A stretch of DNA of 64,000 nucleotides from Ascidiaceihabitans sp029251465 (GTDB lineage: Bacteria; Pseudomonadota; Alphaproteobacteria; Rhodobacterales; Rhodobacteraceae). Position numbers and translations under genes: made by a program. Below are positions 52,076 through 60,894 of this stretch, in pieces (the stretch's first letter is position 1; the number at the start of each line of letters is the position of its first letter). A model generated the notes under the pieces. The model was not told the DNA's origin and ran no database searches. It saw only the letters and a list, made by a program, of their open reading frames with translations. The DNA lies in assembly GCF_042932805.1 (NCBI RefSeq), contig NZ_CP170633.1, positions 558,001 through 622,000 of the forward strand, written 5' to 3'.

Positions 52076-52807
52076 TTAGTGTGAGTGATCGTGATCATGG
52101 TGATGATCGTGTGTGTGTTGGTGGCGGTAAAGTGCAAGCGTACCTTGGGTACCAGAGCCAAACAATGCGCGGTATTCTGGTGCGCTGGCAACGACGTCTG
52201 GTGTGCCTTCGCAACACACATGACCGTTGAGGCACAGCACCCTGTCAGAGGCGGACATGACCACGTGTAAATCGTGACTAACCATGACAACCGCACATCC
52301 AAGATCGCGCCTGACGTCCTCGATTTGCCGGTAAAACGCGGCTGATCCGGGTTGATCTAGACCCTGCGTAGCCTCATCGAGAATTAGCAAATTCGGGCGA
52401 TTTAACAGCGCACGCGCCAACAGAACCCGTTGAAATTGCCCGCCTGACAAATGCGCCATCTGGGCGTCTGCCTGCTCGGACACCCCCGCTGCCTCAAGAG
52501 CTTGGCTGGCGACCCGCGCTTTGACGCGCTTGGGAATATTGAGAAAGCGACGCACAGTCAGGGGCAATGCGGCGTCGATGTGCAGCTTTTGCGGAACGTA
52601 GCCGATGCGCAGATCCGCACTACGGGTGACGGTTCCGGAACTCGGGGTGATTGCACCGATCATGGCACGCAAAAAGGTGGATTTTCCAGAGCCGTTAGGG
52701 CCGACGATCGTGACGATTTCGCCGGTTTCAATGTTAAAATCCACATCTCGCAAAACGGTTTTGGTGCCGTGGCTAAGCGTCATTTTATTGGCAGTTATAA
52801 GCGACAT
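52076..52807 (-). CDS. znuC: Zinc ABC transporter ATP-binding protein
   Basis: The 243-residue ATPase has Walker A GPNGSGKST, the signature LSGGQFQRVLLARALLNRP, and Walker B LLILDEATQGLD. The C-terminus is His- and Asp-rich (HQHTHDHHHDHDHSH), a common zinc-binding tail of ZnuC. The ATG overlaps the zur stop as TAATG, showing coupling. Confidence 0.96.
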   Translation of the reverse strand: MSLITANKMTLSHGTKTVLRDVDFNIETGEIVTIVGPNGSGKSTFLRAMIGAITPSSGTVTRSADLRIGYVPQKLHIDAALPLTVRRFLNIPKRVKARVASQALEAAGVSEQADAQMAHLSGGQFQRVLLARALLNRPNLLILDEATQGLDQPGSAAFYRQIEDVRRDLGCAVVMVSHDLHVVMSASDRVLCLNGHVCCEGTPDVVASAPEYRALFGSGTQGTLALYRHQHTHDHHHDHDHSH

Positions 52808-53283
52808 TACGGGTTTTCCTGACAAGAGGGGCACAGCCCTTCGGCCTCGACCACGGTACGTTCGATTTGAAATCCTGCATCTTGGGCCGCGACACTCAGA
52901 CGGGTTTCAACGGCGGTCGCGTCGGCCTCTGCTACGGCACGGCAGTCGCGGCAAATAAGAAAGGCAGGCGTGTGGTCATGACCCAAGTGCGAGCAGGCAA
53001 TGTAGGCGTTAAGTCGTTCTATTTTATGGGCAAATCCTGCGCTGACGAGAAAATCTAGCGCGCGATAAGCAACCGGAGGCTGTGCGCTGTGCCCGTCTTT
53101 TCCCAAAGCTGCTAGCAGATCGTACGCCCCAAGAGCGCGGTGTTCGCGCAATAAAATCTCGAGCGACCTGCGTCTTACCGGCGTAAATTTTAGCTTTTTT
53201 TCAGCGCAGTGTGCTTCGGCTCGGGCAAGTGTGGAGACGATGCAGCTGGCGTGGTCATGGTGCTCAAAGCCGATAGCGGACAT
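52807..53283 (-). CDS. zur: Zinc uptake regulator Zur (Fur family)
   Basis: The 158-residue repressor has an N-terminal winged helix (KFTPVRRRSLEILLREHRALGAYDLL) and a metal domain with paired cysteines CRDC and CPSC, structural zinc ligands in Zur. Zinc-bound Zur blocks uptake genes; the palindrome at 53312-53326 between zur and znuA is the probable site. It is the first gene of zur-znuC-znuB. Confidence 0.95.
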   Translation of the reverse strand: MSAIGFEHHDHASCIVSTLARAEAHCAEKKLKFTPVRRRSLEILLREHRALGAYDLLAALGKDGHSAQPPVAYRALDFLVSAGFAHKIERLNAYIACSHLGHDHTPAFLICRDCRAVAEADATAVETRLSVAAQDAGFQIERTVVEAEGLCPSCQENP

Positions 53284-53311
53284 TGTGGAATTCCTTGGTC
53301 AATTGAGGGGT

Positions 53312-53326
53312 TGATATAGTATAACA
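53312..53326. promoter_or_regulatory. Zur box
   Basis: TGATATA-G-TATAACA is a 15-base near-palindrome (6 of 7 pairs), and the flanking bases match the known Zur motif ATGTTATAnTATAACAT at 15 of 17 positions. It lies in the 80-bp space between divergent zur and znuA and would overlap the TATA-rich -10 regions of both, fitting repression when zinc is sufficient. Confidence 0.75.
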
Positions 53327-53363
53327 TTACGTTTAGCAATCACGCGTTAGAAAGAGGTCCATC

Positions 53364-54269
53364 ATGAAAATTTTGTTAACTGCCGCTGCTTGTGTGTTAT
53401 CGACGTCCGCTTGGGCAGAGGTCCCTCGGGTGGTCACTGATATTGCGCCCGTGCAATCCTTGGTCGCCCAAATAATGCAAGGTGTCGGGACGCCGGACTT
53501 GATTGTGCCACCAGCCGCATCCCCACATGATCATGCGATGCGCCCGTCAGAAGCGCGCGATTTGGCCAACGCTAATATCGTGATCTGGATGGGGCCAACG
53601 TTGACCCCTTGGCTGGAAGGATCGATTGGTGCATTGGCCCCCAACGCGACCCATCTGGCGTTGCAGGATCACGCGGACACAGTTCTGCCATTTCGCGAAG
53701 GTGCCCAGTTTGAGGCGCATGAACATGAAGCTCATGAGCATGCAGACGAGCCAGCTGAAGAATTCGATCCGCACATGTGGTTGGACCCTACAAATGCGCA
53801 AGCGTGGGTGACCAAAATTACCGCAGTACTGATTGCCCAAGACCCAGAAAATAAAGAAAAATATTTAAAGAACAGTGCAGAAGCAACGCAAAGCCTGAAC
53901 GTGTTAGATACGCAAATACAACAACAATTGACCCCATACAAAGAACGCCCTTTTGTCGTGTTCCATGATGCGTTTCACTACTTTGAGGCACGTTATGACG
54001 TCGAAGCTGCGGGTGCGATTTCAGGGTCAAATGCACAGGCACCAAGCCCTCGTAGATTGCGTGAAATCGAACACGTTATCGAGAAATCAGGCGCTGTTTG
54101 CGTGTTCACCGAACCTCAGTTCAATTCGGGAATTGTGGATGCTGTTTCAGGTAAAGTACGCGTCGGAACGATTGACCCGATTGGGTTTAATTTGCCTGTA
54201 GATCACAAAATGTACTGGAAAATGCTGCAAAACATCGCTGACGGATTTGAGGCCTGCCTGAGCGACTAG
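53364..54269 (+). CDS. znuA: Zinc ABC transporter substrate-binding protein
   Basis: The 301-residue periplasmic protein has a signal peptide (LLTAAACVLSTSAWA) and the cluster A-1 zinc-binding pattern: H in SPHDHAMRPSEARDL, then a His-rich loop HEHEAHEHADEP at about residues 116-127, characteristic of ZnuA as opposed to manganese receptors, and H in VVFHDAFHYFEARY. GAAAGAGG lies upstream. It is divergent from zur-znuCB under shared Zur control. Confidence 0.96.
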   Translation: MKILLTAAACVLSTSAWAEVPRVVTDIAPVQSLVAQIMQGVGTPDLIVPPAASPHDHAMRPSEARDLANANIVIWMGPTLTPWLEGSIGALAPNATHLALQDHADTVLPFREGAQFEAHEHEAHEHADEPAEEFDPHMWLDPTNAQAWVTKITAVLIAQDPENKEKYLKNSAEATQSLNVLDTQIQQQLTPYKERPFVVFHDAFHYFEARYDVEAAGAISGSNAQAPSPRRLREIEHVIEKSGAVCVFTEPQFNSGIVDAVSGKVRVGTIDPIGFNLPVDHKMYWKMLQNIADGFEACLSD

Positions 54270-54285
54270 TTTATCCTTGGGATGT

Positions 54286-54306
54286 TGCCAAATCCAGAAT
54301 TTGGCA
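54286..54306 (+). terminator. Hairpin after znuA
   Basis: TGCCAAAT and ATTTGGCA form an 8-bp perfect stem with a 5-base loop (CCAGA), 17 bases after the znuA stop. There is no T-run, so termination is not certain; it could be a processing or stability hairpin. Confidence 0.4.
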
Positions 54307-54342
54307 GGGTCAAAATCGTTAAATTCTTGAGTGTTGTTAACA

Positions 54343-54370
54343 CATTGGCCCCGCGAAAACGGGGCCAATG
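54343..54370. terminator. Strong hairpin between convergent znuA and phoX
   Basis: CATTGGCCCCG and CGGGGCCAATG pair over 11 bp with a CGAAAA loop, the best-defined hairpin of the intergenic region between two convergent genes. A bidirectional terminator role is likely despite the missing T-run. Confidence 0.6.
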
Positions 54371-54396
54371 CCGGAAAATAAAGATGACGAAGGGCG

Positions 54397-56424
54397 TTAG
54401 ACGGCGATTTTACCGCCGTCTTTTTTCGTAATCACCACAACGGACGGGCGCGGTGGCATTGTTGGGTCAAAGTCAGGCCAGCGGGTGGCCGGATCTTCGA
54501 AGGTCGAGGACCGTTCGAACCCTTTGAGGTCTTTGGTGCCGTCAGTGCCCGGGTGTTGGACGGCGACCCATAGGGTTTCGCCGTTGTCATGAAAATACGG
54601 CCCACACATTTCGCCCCCTATCGGGCAGCGAAAGAACAGTTTGGATGTTCCGCGCAAATCGCCTTCGGTTTCAACGGCATACAGCCCGTCGGATTTACCG
54701 GTTTTGCCCCATTTTGATCCTTGGTCGGTCGACACCCAAAGCCGCCCCAAGGCATCCATTGCGGCGTTGTCGGGGGAACCAAACCAGCCGTTTTCGCTAG
54801 TTTCAGGGTTCCAGTGCGCGCCGACTTCGGCCAGCGATGGATCACCGCATTTCACAAGGATCGACCACATGCCAGTGGTCGCTGCGTGATCGCCGCCTGC
54901 TTCTTTGATTTCGATGATGTGCCCAAAGTCGGATTTGGCGCGCGGGTTGGCCGCGTTTTCGTCGCCCGCTTTGCGTTTGTTGTTGTTTGTCAGCATGATG
55001 TAGGCGGTGCCGTCGCCGCGTGGTTGCGCGTCTTCGGGCCGATCCATCGGGGTTGCGCCGAGCAAATCGGCTGCGATGCGGGTGTCGATCATCACGTCAC
55101 CTTGGTCGTTGAACCCGTTTTCAGCGGTCAGCGGGCCAGTCCCGAATGTCAGCGGCATCCATGTTATCGTGCCGTCGGCGTCAAAGCGCGCCACATAGAG
55201 TGTGCCGTCTGACAACAGTGCCGAATTTGCCGCGCGATCATCTGAAACGATGCCGCCAGAGACGTATTTATACTGGTAGTCAAAGCGGTTGTCGTCGCCG
55301 GAATAGATCACCAAATGCCCGTCGGTTGAGACTGTGGTTTCGGCCCCCTCATGGCGGAATCTGCCCAGTGCAGTGTGCTTGATCGGCTTGGCGTCCGGGT
55401 CGCGCGGATCGACCTCGACAATCCAGCCAAAGCGGTTGGATTCGTTGGGATCTTTGTCGATGTTAAAGCGGTCATGCGTCGTGCCCCACGCGTACCACAT
55501 GCCGGGCACACCGTAACGTTTCATGCTGGCGGCCTCGGATTGGTTCGAGATGTCGGGTTTGCCGTCGCCATCCAGGTTTTCGGTCCAGAAATAGCCGTGA
55601 AAGTTCTCCTCGGCCATCAGGTAGGTGCCCCACGGCGTCATGCCGCCGGCGCAATTGTTCATGGTGCCGATCACGGTCATGCCGTCCGGATCCGCGACGG
55701 TTTTCATGCGCGCGTGACCGGCGGCTGGGCCATCGATTGTCATTTCGGTATTCAAGGGCGTGATGCGGCGATTGTATGGACCGTCCAAAACAACCGACCA
55801 TTTGCCGTCTGTCTGTTCGATTTCCACAACCGATCCACCGTGCGCGGCCATTTCCAGATCGATCAGCTCGGGTGTCATGCCCGAGAAACCAGCGCTGTCT
55901 TGGCGACCAAGGCCGGGAAACATGACTTCTTCGTTGGTGTATTCGTGGTTCACGCAAAGCAAGCCGCGACTGCCATCATCATTGAGCGCGGTAAAGCCGA
56001 CGTAGTCGTTGTTGTAGCCAAATTGCTGCAATTGGGCGGCGGCGGATTGGTTCATCACATCAAAGGCGGGGGCGTCTGCGGTGATCGGATCACCCCAACG
56101 CAGCAGGATTTGCGCGTCATAGTCATCGGCGACGTGGTGGGTTTCATCGTTACCCCATGCGAGTTCGTCAAAGATGTAGCGCGATGCCGCGTCCGTGGCT
56201 GCGGCGGCAGAGTTGGGGGCGATCAATGCGGATGTTCCAAACAATGCGGTTGTCGCCGAGACGCCCAGCATGCCTGCCAAAACGCCGCGCCGTCCGTAGC
56301 GAGTATTGATCACATCGCCGATTGTGGCCGTCAGGTTCGGGTTTGTGGGGATGTCGTCAAAAGCCTCATAGGCTTCGGCTTTGTTACCGATTTCGGGGTC
56401 GTTGATGATGTCCTGGCGGTCCAT
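54397..56424 (-). CDS. PhoX-family phosphatase (DUF839)
   Basis: The 675-residue protein is a PhoX-like alkaline phosphatase. A twin-arginine signal is at RYGRRGVLAGMLGVSATTALFG (about residues 43-64), so it is exported folded, with cofactors. DUF839 features include NCAGGMTPWGTYLMAEENFHGYFW, HEYTNEE and GRLWVSTDQGS. PhoX uses calcium and iron to remove phosphate from esters in the periplasm, common in marine bacteria under phosphate limitation. No Pho box could be placed with confidence in the upstream region, where I see no gene between 56425 and 56706. Confidence 0.92.
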   Translation of the reverse strand: MDRQDIINDPEIGNKAEAYEAFDDIPTNPNLTATIGDVINTRYGRRGVLAGMLGVSATTALFGTSALIAPNSAAAATDAASRYIFDELAWGNDETHHVADDYDAQILLRWGDPITADAPAFDVMNQSAAAQLQQFGYNNDYVGFTALNDDGSRGLLCVNHEYTNEEVMFPGLGRQDSAGFSGMTPELIDLEMAAHGGSVVEIEQTDGKWSVVLDGPYNRRITPLNTEMTIDGPAAGHARMKTVADPDGMTVIGTMNNCAGGMTPWGTYLMAEENFHGYFWTENLDGDGKPDISNQSEAASMKRYGVPGMWYAWGTTHDRFNIDKDPNESNRFGWIVEVDPRDPDAKPIKHTALGRFRHEGAETTVSTDGHLVIYSGDDNRFDYQYKYVSGGIVSDDRAANSALLSDGTLYVARFDADGTITWMPLTFGTGPLTAENGFNDQGDVMIDTRIAADLLGATPMDRPEDAQPRGDGTAYIMLTNNNKRKAGDENAANPRAKSDFGHIIEIKEAGGDHAATTGMWSILVKCGDPSLAEVGAHWNPETSENGWFGSPDNAAMDALGRLWVSTDQGSKWGKTGKSDGLYAVETEGDLRGTSKLFFRCPIGGEMCGPYFHDNGETLWVAVQHPGTDGTKDLKGFERSSTFEDPATRWPDFDPTMPPRPSVVVITKKDGGKIAV

Positions 56425-56706
56425 TTTGGGCGCTCCTAGCTGGGGTGGGTTACGGGATAACCCTGATCAAGTTCCACTGTGTTTTGCGGGTTTCAGGTAA
56501 CAATCGAATGACAGGTATATGACAAGCAGACGTCAAAACAGCGCCGAATATTTCCGGAAATGGGCAGGAATACCTGACTTGTTCAAATGCTGTTTAAGGA
56601 TAACCTATGGGTGAACCTGCTGCATGTGTTTTCTCGCATTCTTTATAAAAGCAGCGTGTTCGAGCTGTTTATTGCTCAATTTTGAACGATATTTTTGGAG
56701 AAAATC

Positions 56707-57420
56707 ATGTTTACAAAACCAAACCGAAAAGTTGATCGCGTATTCTTGCACTGTTCTGCCTCTGATGTTGCATCGCACGACAATGTGGCGACGATGCGCA
56801 AGTGGCATACTGATCCCAAACCGCAAGGGCGTGGCTGGTCGGATGTCGGGTATCATCTGTTCATTCGCAAAAGCGGTCAGCTTGAATCAGGTCGACCACT
56901 GGAGAAAACACCAGCTGCACAGGCCGGTCACAACACCGGTACAATTGCGATTTGTATGCATGGTCTGGATGAACCCAATTTCACCAACGCCCAGTACAAC
57001 ACGCTGACGGCTTTGTGTGTCGAAATCAACAATGCGTACAACGGTAACCTGACGTTTCATGGCCACAAAGAAGTCGCGGCCAAAGCGTGTCCCGTATATT
57101 TTTACAAAGATATTCTGAAATTGGATCAATTCGGTCGTTTGGGTCTGAGCGGTGCCAGCACCCGTCCCTTGGCGCATGCCGCGCACAACGAACGGATGCC
57201 TGATGCATTGCCGACAATTCGTCGTGGCGATCGTGGCGAGGCTGTCGCGTTGCTGCAGCGGTTCTTGATGATTAAGGACGACGGCATTTTCGGGCCAAAG
57301 ACCGACACCGAAGTGCGCAATTTCCAATCGGCCAACGGCTTGTCTCGTGATGGGGTTGTTGGTCAAATGACGTGGACGGCATTGATCGGAACTGATCGTA
57401 TCGAGCACTTTGGCGAATAG
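56707..57420 (+). CDS. N-acetylmuramoyl-L-alanine amidase, T7-lysozyme-like with peptidoglycan-binding domain
   Basis: The 237-residue protein resembles phage T7 lysozyme: FLHCSAS (H15), MRKWHTDPKPQGRGWSDVGYH (Y49), and HGHKEVAAKACP (H118-C128), giving the zinc ligands and catalytic Tyr/Lys. The C-terminal about 65 residues match a PG_binding_1 repeat (RRGDRGEAVALLQRFL...DGIFGPKT). There is no signal peptide, so it needs a holin, lysis or another route to reach the wall, as phage endolysins do. GGAG lies before the ATG at 56707. It is solitary, between phoX and clpP. Confidence 0.92.
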   Translation: MFTKPNRKVDRVFLHCSASDVASHDNVATMRKWHTDPKPQGRGWSDVGYHLFIRKSGQLESGRPLEKTPAAQAGHNTGTIAICMHGLDEPNFTNAQYNTLTALCVEINNAYNGNLTFHGHKEVAAKACPVYFYKDILKLDQFGRLGLSGASTRPLAHAAHNERMPDALPTIRRGDRGEAVALLQRFLMIKDDGIFGPKTDTEVRNFQSANGLSRDGVVGQMTWTALIGTDRIEHFGE

Positions 57421-57929
57421 TTTCGTGGATGTTGAAAGGTCAATCCTAACCACGCCTGAACCGATTTGGGCGTGGGCATTTGAAATTAAATCCAATCGTT
57501 GCATCATCCACTGGGGGCCGTTGCAAGAGATGCTTTGACCCACAAACAAGGACGATGAAACGGCACTGGCAGGGCTGTTTTCGAAATTTGAAAGCCGAGC
57601 CTTTTGTCAAAGCGACTTTGTTAACTTTGCTCGCCTGAAATGGCTTCTTCGATGCGATTATAGAGCATGAGATCGAACCAACACATTGCTTGATATTCCG
57701 CGCGCTGCGCACGCATCGTTAACACCGCGTTCATCATAGCGCTTTAGGTGCAGTTCAGGTGTGTCATTTCATCTGGGTAGATTCGTATCGACGTGGTCGC
57801 AATAAATCGGATGTTGTCTGATCGTTTAGCGCATGTGCCCCCCTTGCAGCCCTCTGTTCGGGACACTAAGATTCAAGTAACGTCTGGCGGGGTATGGTCC
57901 TCACAGACAAGAGTGCAGGCAGACATTTT
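57421..57929. other. Intergenic region amidase / clpP (509 bp, no gene seen)
   Basis: Nothing that looks like a gene is visible. A weak inverted repeat CCACGCC/GGCGTGG (57450-57456 and 57469-57475) near the amidase end may be a terminator without T-run. A minus-strand frame of 88 codons (57446-57712) lacks protein character. The clpP promoter must lie near the right edge, but I cannot place it. Confidence 0.5.
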
Positions 57930-58559
57930 ATGAACGATCCAATTGACACATATATGAACCTCGTCCCGATGGTGGTTGAACAAACCAGCCGCGGCGAACG
58001 CGCATATGACATCTTTTCACGCCTCCTAAAGGAGCGGATCATTTTCTTGAATGGTCCGGTTCACGATGGCATGAGCCAGCTTGTTGTGGCTCAGCTGTTG
58101 CACCTTGAGGCTGAAAACCCAAACAAAGAAATCTCGATGTATATCAATTCGCCGGGCGGTGTCGTGACCGCTGGCCTGTCGATCTACGACACGATGCAAT
58201 ACATCAAACCCAAAGTGTCCACGTTGGTTGTGGGCCAAGCGGCGTCTATGGGCTCTGTCCTTTCGGTCGCAGGCGAAAAAGGCATGCGGTTCTCGCTGCC
58301 CAATTCGCGCATTATGGTGCACCAGCCGTCCGGCGGGTATCAGGGGCAAGCCACCGATATCATGATCCACGCTGCAGAAACGCAAAAGATCAAAGATCAG
58401 ATCAACAAAATTTACGTTAAACACACCGGTCAAACATTAAGTGCCGTTGAAAAAGCGCTTGAGCGGGACAACTTTATGTCCGCTGAAGAGGCGTTGGCAT
58501 GGGGCCATCTCGATGAAATCGTTGAGAACCGTAACAAAGAAGACGACGCTAAAGAGTAA
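57930..58559 (+). CDS. clpP: ATP-dependent Clp protease proteolytic subunit
   Basis: The 209-residue serine protease forms the Clp barrel. The catalytic Ser is S106 in GQAASMGSVL, His H131 in NSRIMVHQPSGG, and EISMYINSPGGVVTAG is conserved. The ATG at 57930 starts near the usual N-terminus; the AGGCAG ribosome site is weak. clpX follows after 135 bp, the normal arrangement, so the products assemble as ClpXP. Confidence 0.97.
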   Translation: MNDPIDTYMNLVPMVVEQTSRGERAYDIFSRLLKERIIFLNGPVHDGMSQLVVAQLLHLEAENPNKEISMYINSPGGVVTAGLSIYDTMQYIKPKVSTLVVGQAASMGSVLSVAGEKGMRFSLPNSRIMVHQPSGGYQGQATDIMIHAAETQKIKDQINKIYVKHTGQTLSAVEKALERDNFMSAEEALAWGHLDEIVENRNKEDDAKE

Positions 58560-58694
58560 ATTGTCGTCCCCTGCGCGTCGCGATCGCTGTCATTTTGCGA
58601 TTGTGGCCGCGGGGGGGCTGACTTAAGCTAAGCCAAATCAGTTATTTTCGCGCAAAATGCGCAAAGCGAAACATTAAAACCTGAAAGGGTTGTC

Positions 58695-59960
58695 ATGGCA
58701 TCGAATACCGGCGGCGACAGCAAAAATACGCTTTACTGCAGCTTTTGTGGAAAAAGCCAGCATGAGGTGCGCAAGCTGATTGCGGGCCCAACTGTGTTCA
58801 TCTGTGATGAATGCGTTGAGCTGTGCATGGATATCATCCGCGAGGAAACCAAAGCCTCGGGGTTGAAAGCGACAGACGGTGTGCCGACTCCGAAAGATAT
58901 TTGCGAAGTTCTGGACGACTACGTTATCGGTCAAGCGATGGCCAAACGTGTGCTGTCTGTGGCCGTGCATAACCACTATAAGCGTCTGAACCATGCCCAA
59001 AAAGGCGGCGATATCGAGCTGGCGAAATCCAACATTTTGCTGATGGGGCCCACGGGCTGCGGTAAAACTCTGCTCGCCCAAACGCTGGCGCGTATTCTTG
59101 ATGTGCCTTTCACGATGGCTGACGCAACCACCTTGACCGAAGCCGGCTATGTTGGCGAGGACGTCGAAAACATCATTCTCAAGCTTTTGCAGTCTTCCGA
59201 ATACAATGTTGAACGTGCGCAACGCGGCATCGTTTACATTGATGAAGTCGACAAAATTACGCGTAAGTCTGAAAATCCGTCAATTACCCGTGACGTATCG
59301 GGTGAAGGAGTGCAGCAAGCGCTGCTAAAGCTGATGGAAGGCACGGTTGCTTCGGTTCCTCCGCAAGGTGGCCGCAAGCATCCGCAACAAGAATTCCTGC
59401 AAGTGGACACGACCAACATTTTGTTCATTTGTGGCGGTGCATTTGCTGGGCTGGACAAGATTATTGCAGCACGTGGCAAAGGTTCGGCGATGGGCTTTGG
59501 TGCGGACGTGCGTGACAATGATGATCGCGGTGTAGGCGAGATTTTTACGGATCTTGAACCAGAAGATCTGCTGAAATTCGGCCTGATCCCTGAATTTGTT
59601 GGCCGCTTGCCCGTTTTGGCAACTCTGGAAGACTTGGACGAAGATGCGTTGGTTACGATTTTGACCCAGCCTAAAAACGCGCTGGTCAAGCAGTATCAAC
59701 GGCTATTCGAGTTGGAAGACACAGCACTGACGTTTACCGAAGACGCGCTGAGCGCTATCGCGAAACGCGCCATCGAGCGTAAAACAGGTGCACGTGGTCT
59801 GCGCTCAATTCTGGAAGAAATCCTTTTGGACACAATGTTCGATTTGCCAGGCCAGGACAGCGTAACCGAGGTGGTTGTCAATGAAGAAGCCGTGATGTCG
59901 GACGCGCAACCGCTGATGATCCACGCAGACACGGCCAAAGAACCGGCAAGTGCAGGGTAA
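58695..59960 (+). CDS. clpX: ATP-dependent Clp protease ATP-binding subunit ClpX
   Basis: The 421-residue AAA+ unfoldase recognises substrates and feeds them to ClpP. The zinc-binding N-domain has C15, C18, C37 and C40 (LYCSFCGK, FICDECVELC), Walker A GPTGCGKT at about 118-125, Walker B IVYIDEVDKI, and GFGADV near the pore. Length matches the family. A terminator follows directly. Confidence 0.98.
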   Translation: MASNTGGDSKNTLYCSFCGKSQHEVRKLIAGPTVFICDECVELCMDIIREETKASGLKATDGVPTPKDICEVLDDYVIGQAMAKRVLSVAVHNHYKRLNHAQKGGDIELAKSNILLMGPTGCGKTLLAQTLARILDVPFTMADATTLTEAGYVGEDVENIILKLLQSSEYNVERAQRGIVYIDEVDKITRKSENPSITRDVSGEGVQQALLKLMEGTVASVPPQGGRKHPQQEFLQVDTTNILFICGGAFAGLDKIIAARGKGSAMGFGADVRDNDDRGVGEIFTDLEPEDLLKFGLIPEFVGRLPVLATLEDLDEDALVTILTQPKNALVKQYQRLFELEDTALTFTEDALSAIAKRAIERKTGARGLRSILEEILLDTMFDLPGQDSVTEVVVNEEAVMSDAQPLMIHADTAKEPASAG

Positions 59961-59988
59961 TCTACCCGACGGTGTTTGCATTCGAAAC

Positions 59989-60015
59989 AAAAGGCGTGCC
60001 TCTGGCGCGCCTTTT
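59989..60015 (+). terminator. Rho-independent terminator after clpX
   Basis: AAAAGGCG(T)GCC and GGC(G)CGCCTTTT form a stem of about 12 bp with a TCT loop and end in four T, 29 bases after the clpX stop. This is the clearest intrinsic terminator of the window. Confidence 0.85.
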
Positions 60016-60064
60016 CCATTTAAACTGACCAGATACGAGCACCATCGGGAAACAGAGGGCAAAG

Positions 60065-60427
60065 ATGACAATCAAGCGCATACATTCCGGCGGCCCGTTT
60101 GAGGCAAAAATTGGATACTGCCGCGCGGTTGTTGCCGGCGGGTTCGTGCACGTGGCAGGAACTGTCGGACAGGGCGACACAGTTCAGGCTCAATGCCAAT
60201 CTGCTTTGGATGTGATCGCGTCGGCACTCAAAGAGGCTGGCAGTGATTTTTCCCATGCTGTGCGCGTGACATACATGTTGCCTGATCCGGCTGACTTTGA
60301 AGCATGCTGGCCAATTCTTTCGGCGACATTTGGTGACAACCCACCCGCCGCGACGATGATTTCATGCGCGTTAATCGATCCGAAATACAAAATTGAGATT
60401 GAAGTAACAGCGCTTTTGGCAAGCTGA
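60065..60427 (+). CDS. RidA-family protein
   Basis: The 120-residue protein fits the RidA/YjgF/UK114 family, which deaminates reactive enamine or imine intermediates. Conserved parts are GGPFEAKIGYCRAVVAGGFVHVAGTVG, VRVTYMLPDPADFEACWPILSATF and PPAATMISCALIDPKYKIEIEVTALL. The usual Arg before the C-terminal strand is replaced in part, so the subgroup is not the archetype. It stands alone, between clpX and the NDUFA12 gene. Confidence 0.9.
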   Translation: MTIKRIHSGGPFEAKIGYCRAVVAGGFVHVAGTVGQGDTVQAQCQSALDVIASALKEAGSDFSHAVRVTYMLPDPADFEACWPILSATFGDNPPAATMISCALIDPKYKIEIEVTALLAS

Positions 60428-60499
60428 TTTGCGCCGCTTGTCACTGGACGCGAGGTTTGGGATACGCCATACCAGACTTGAAACGCCGGAGGCTAATTT

Positions 60500-60883
60500 A
60501 TGGGCATTCTGAACACATTGCTACGTTCTGTAACGTGGTGGAACGGTCAAACTCTGAACACGCAATTGTTCACGTGGCGCAAAGGCGTGCGTGTGGGCGA
60601 AGATGCGCAAGGCAATATCTTTTACAACAACGCGGATGATTCCAAACGTTGGGTGATCTTTAATGGCGAAGCCGAGGCAACGCGGATCGATCCCGAATGG
60701 CACGGCTGGTTGCACCGCACTTGGGATGAACCACCCACCGAAAAGCCGCTAAAGCATCAGTCTTGGGAAAAGCCGCATCAGGAAAACCTGACCGGTACGG
60801 CCATGGCATATGCCCCATCGGGGTCAATTCGTCGCAATGATCCTGCTCCTCGTGCGGATTACGAGGCGTGGACTCCGGAATAG
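60500..60883 (+). CDS. NADH:ubiquinone oxidoreductase subunit NDUFA12-like
   Basis: The 127-residue protein matches the NDUFA12 (B17.2) accessory subunit of complex I, found in alphaproteobacteria and mitochondria. Motifs: KGVRVGEDAQGNIFYNNADDSKRWVIFNGEAEATRIDPEWHGWLH, with the typical WH and EPPTE following. The remaining complex I genes are elsewhere. It is 11 bases upstream of mlaD and probably co-transcribed. Confidence 0.95.
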   Translation: MGILNTLLRSVTWWNGQTLNTQLFTWRKGVRVGEDAQGNIFYNNADDSKRWVIFNGEAEATRIDPEWHGWLHRTWDEPPTEKPLKHQSWEKPHQENLTGTAMAYAPSGSIRRNDPAPRADYEAWTPE

Positions 60884-60894
60884 GGGCGTTCAAA

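Noticed and set aside
57660..57700. GGTTCGATC on the minus strand, resembling a tRNA T-arm
   Set aside because: The flanking bases do not form the T-stem, and no acceptor or anticodon arm can be built around it.
57840..57900. CTTGCA-containing stretch before clpP as a possible heat-shock promoter
   Set aside because: No matching CCCCAT-type -10 at the right spacing; cannot be supported.
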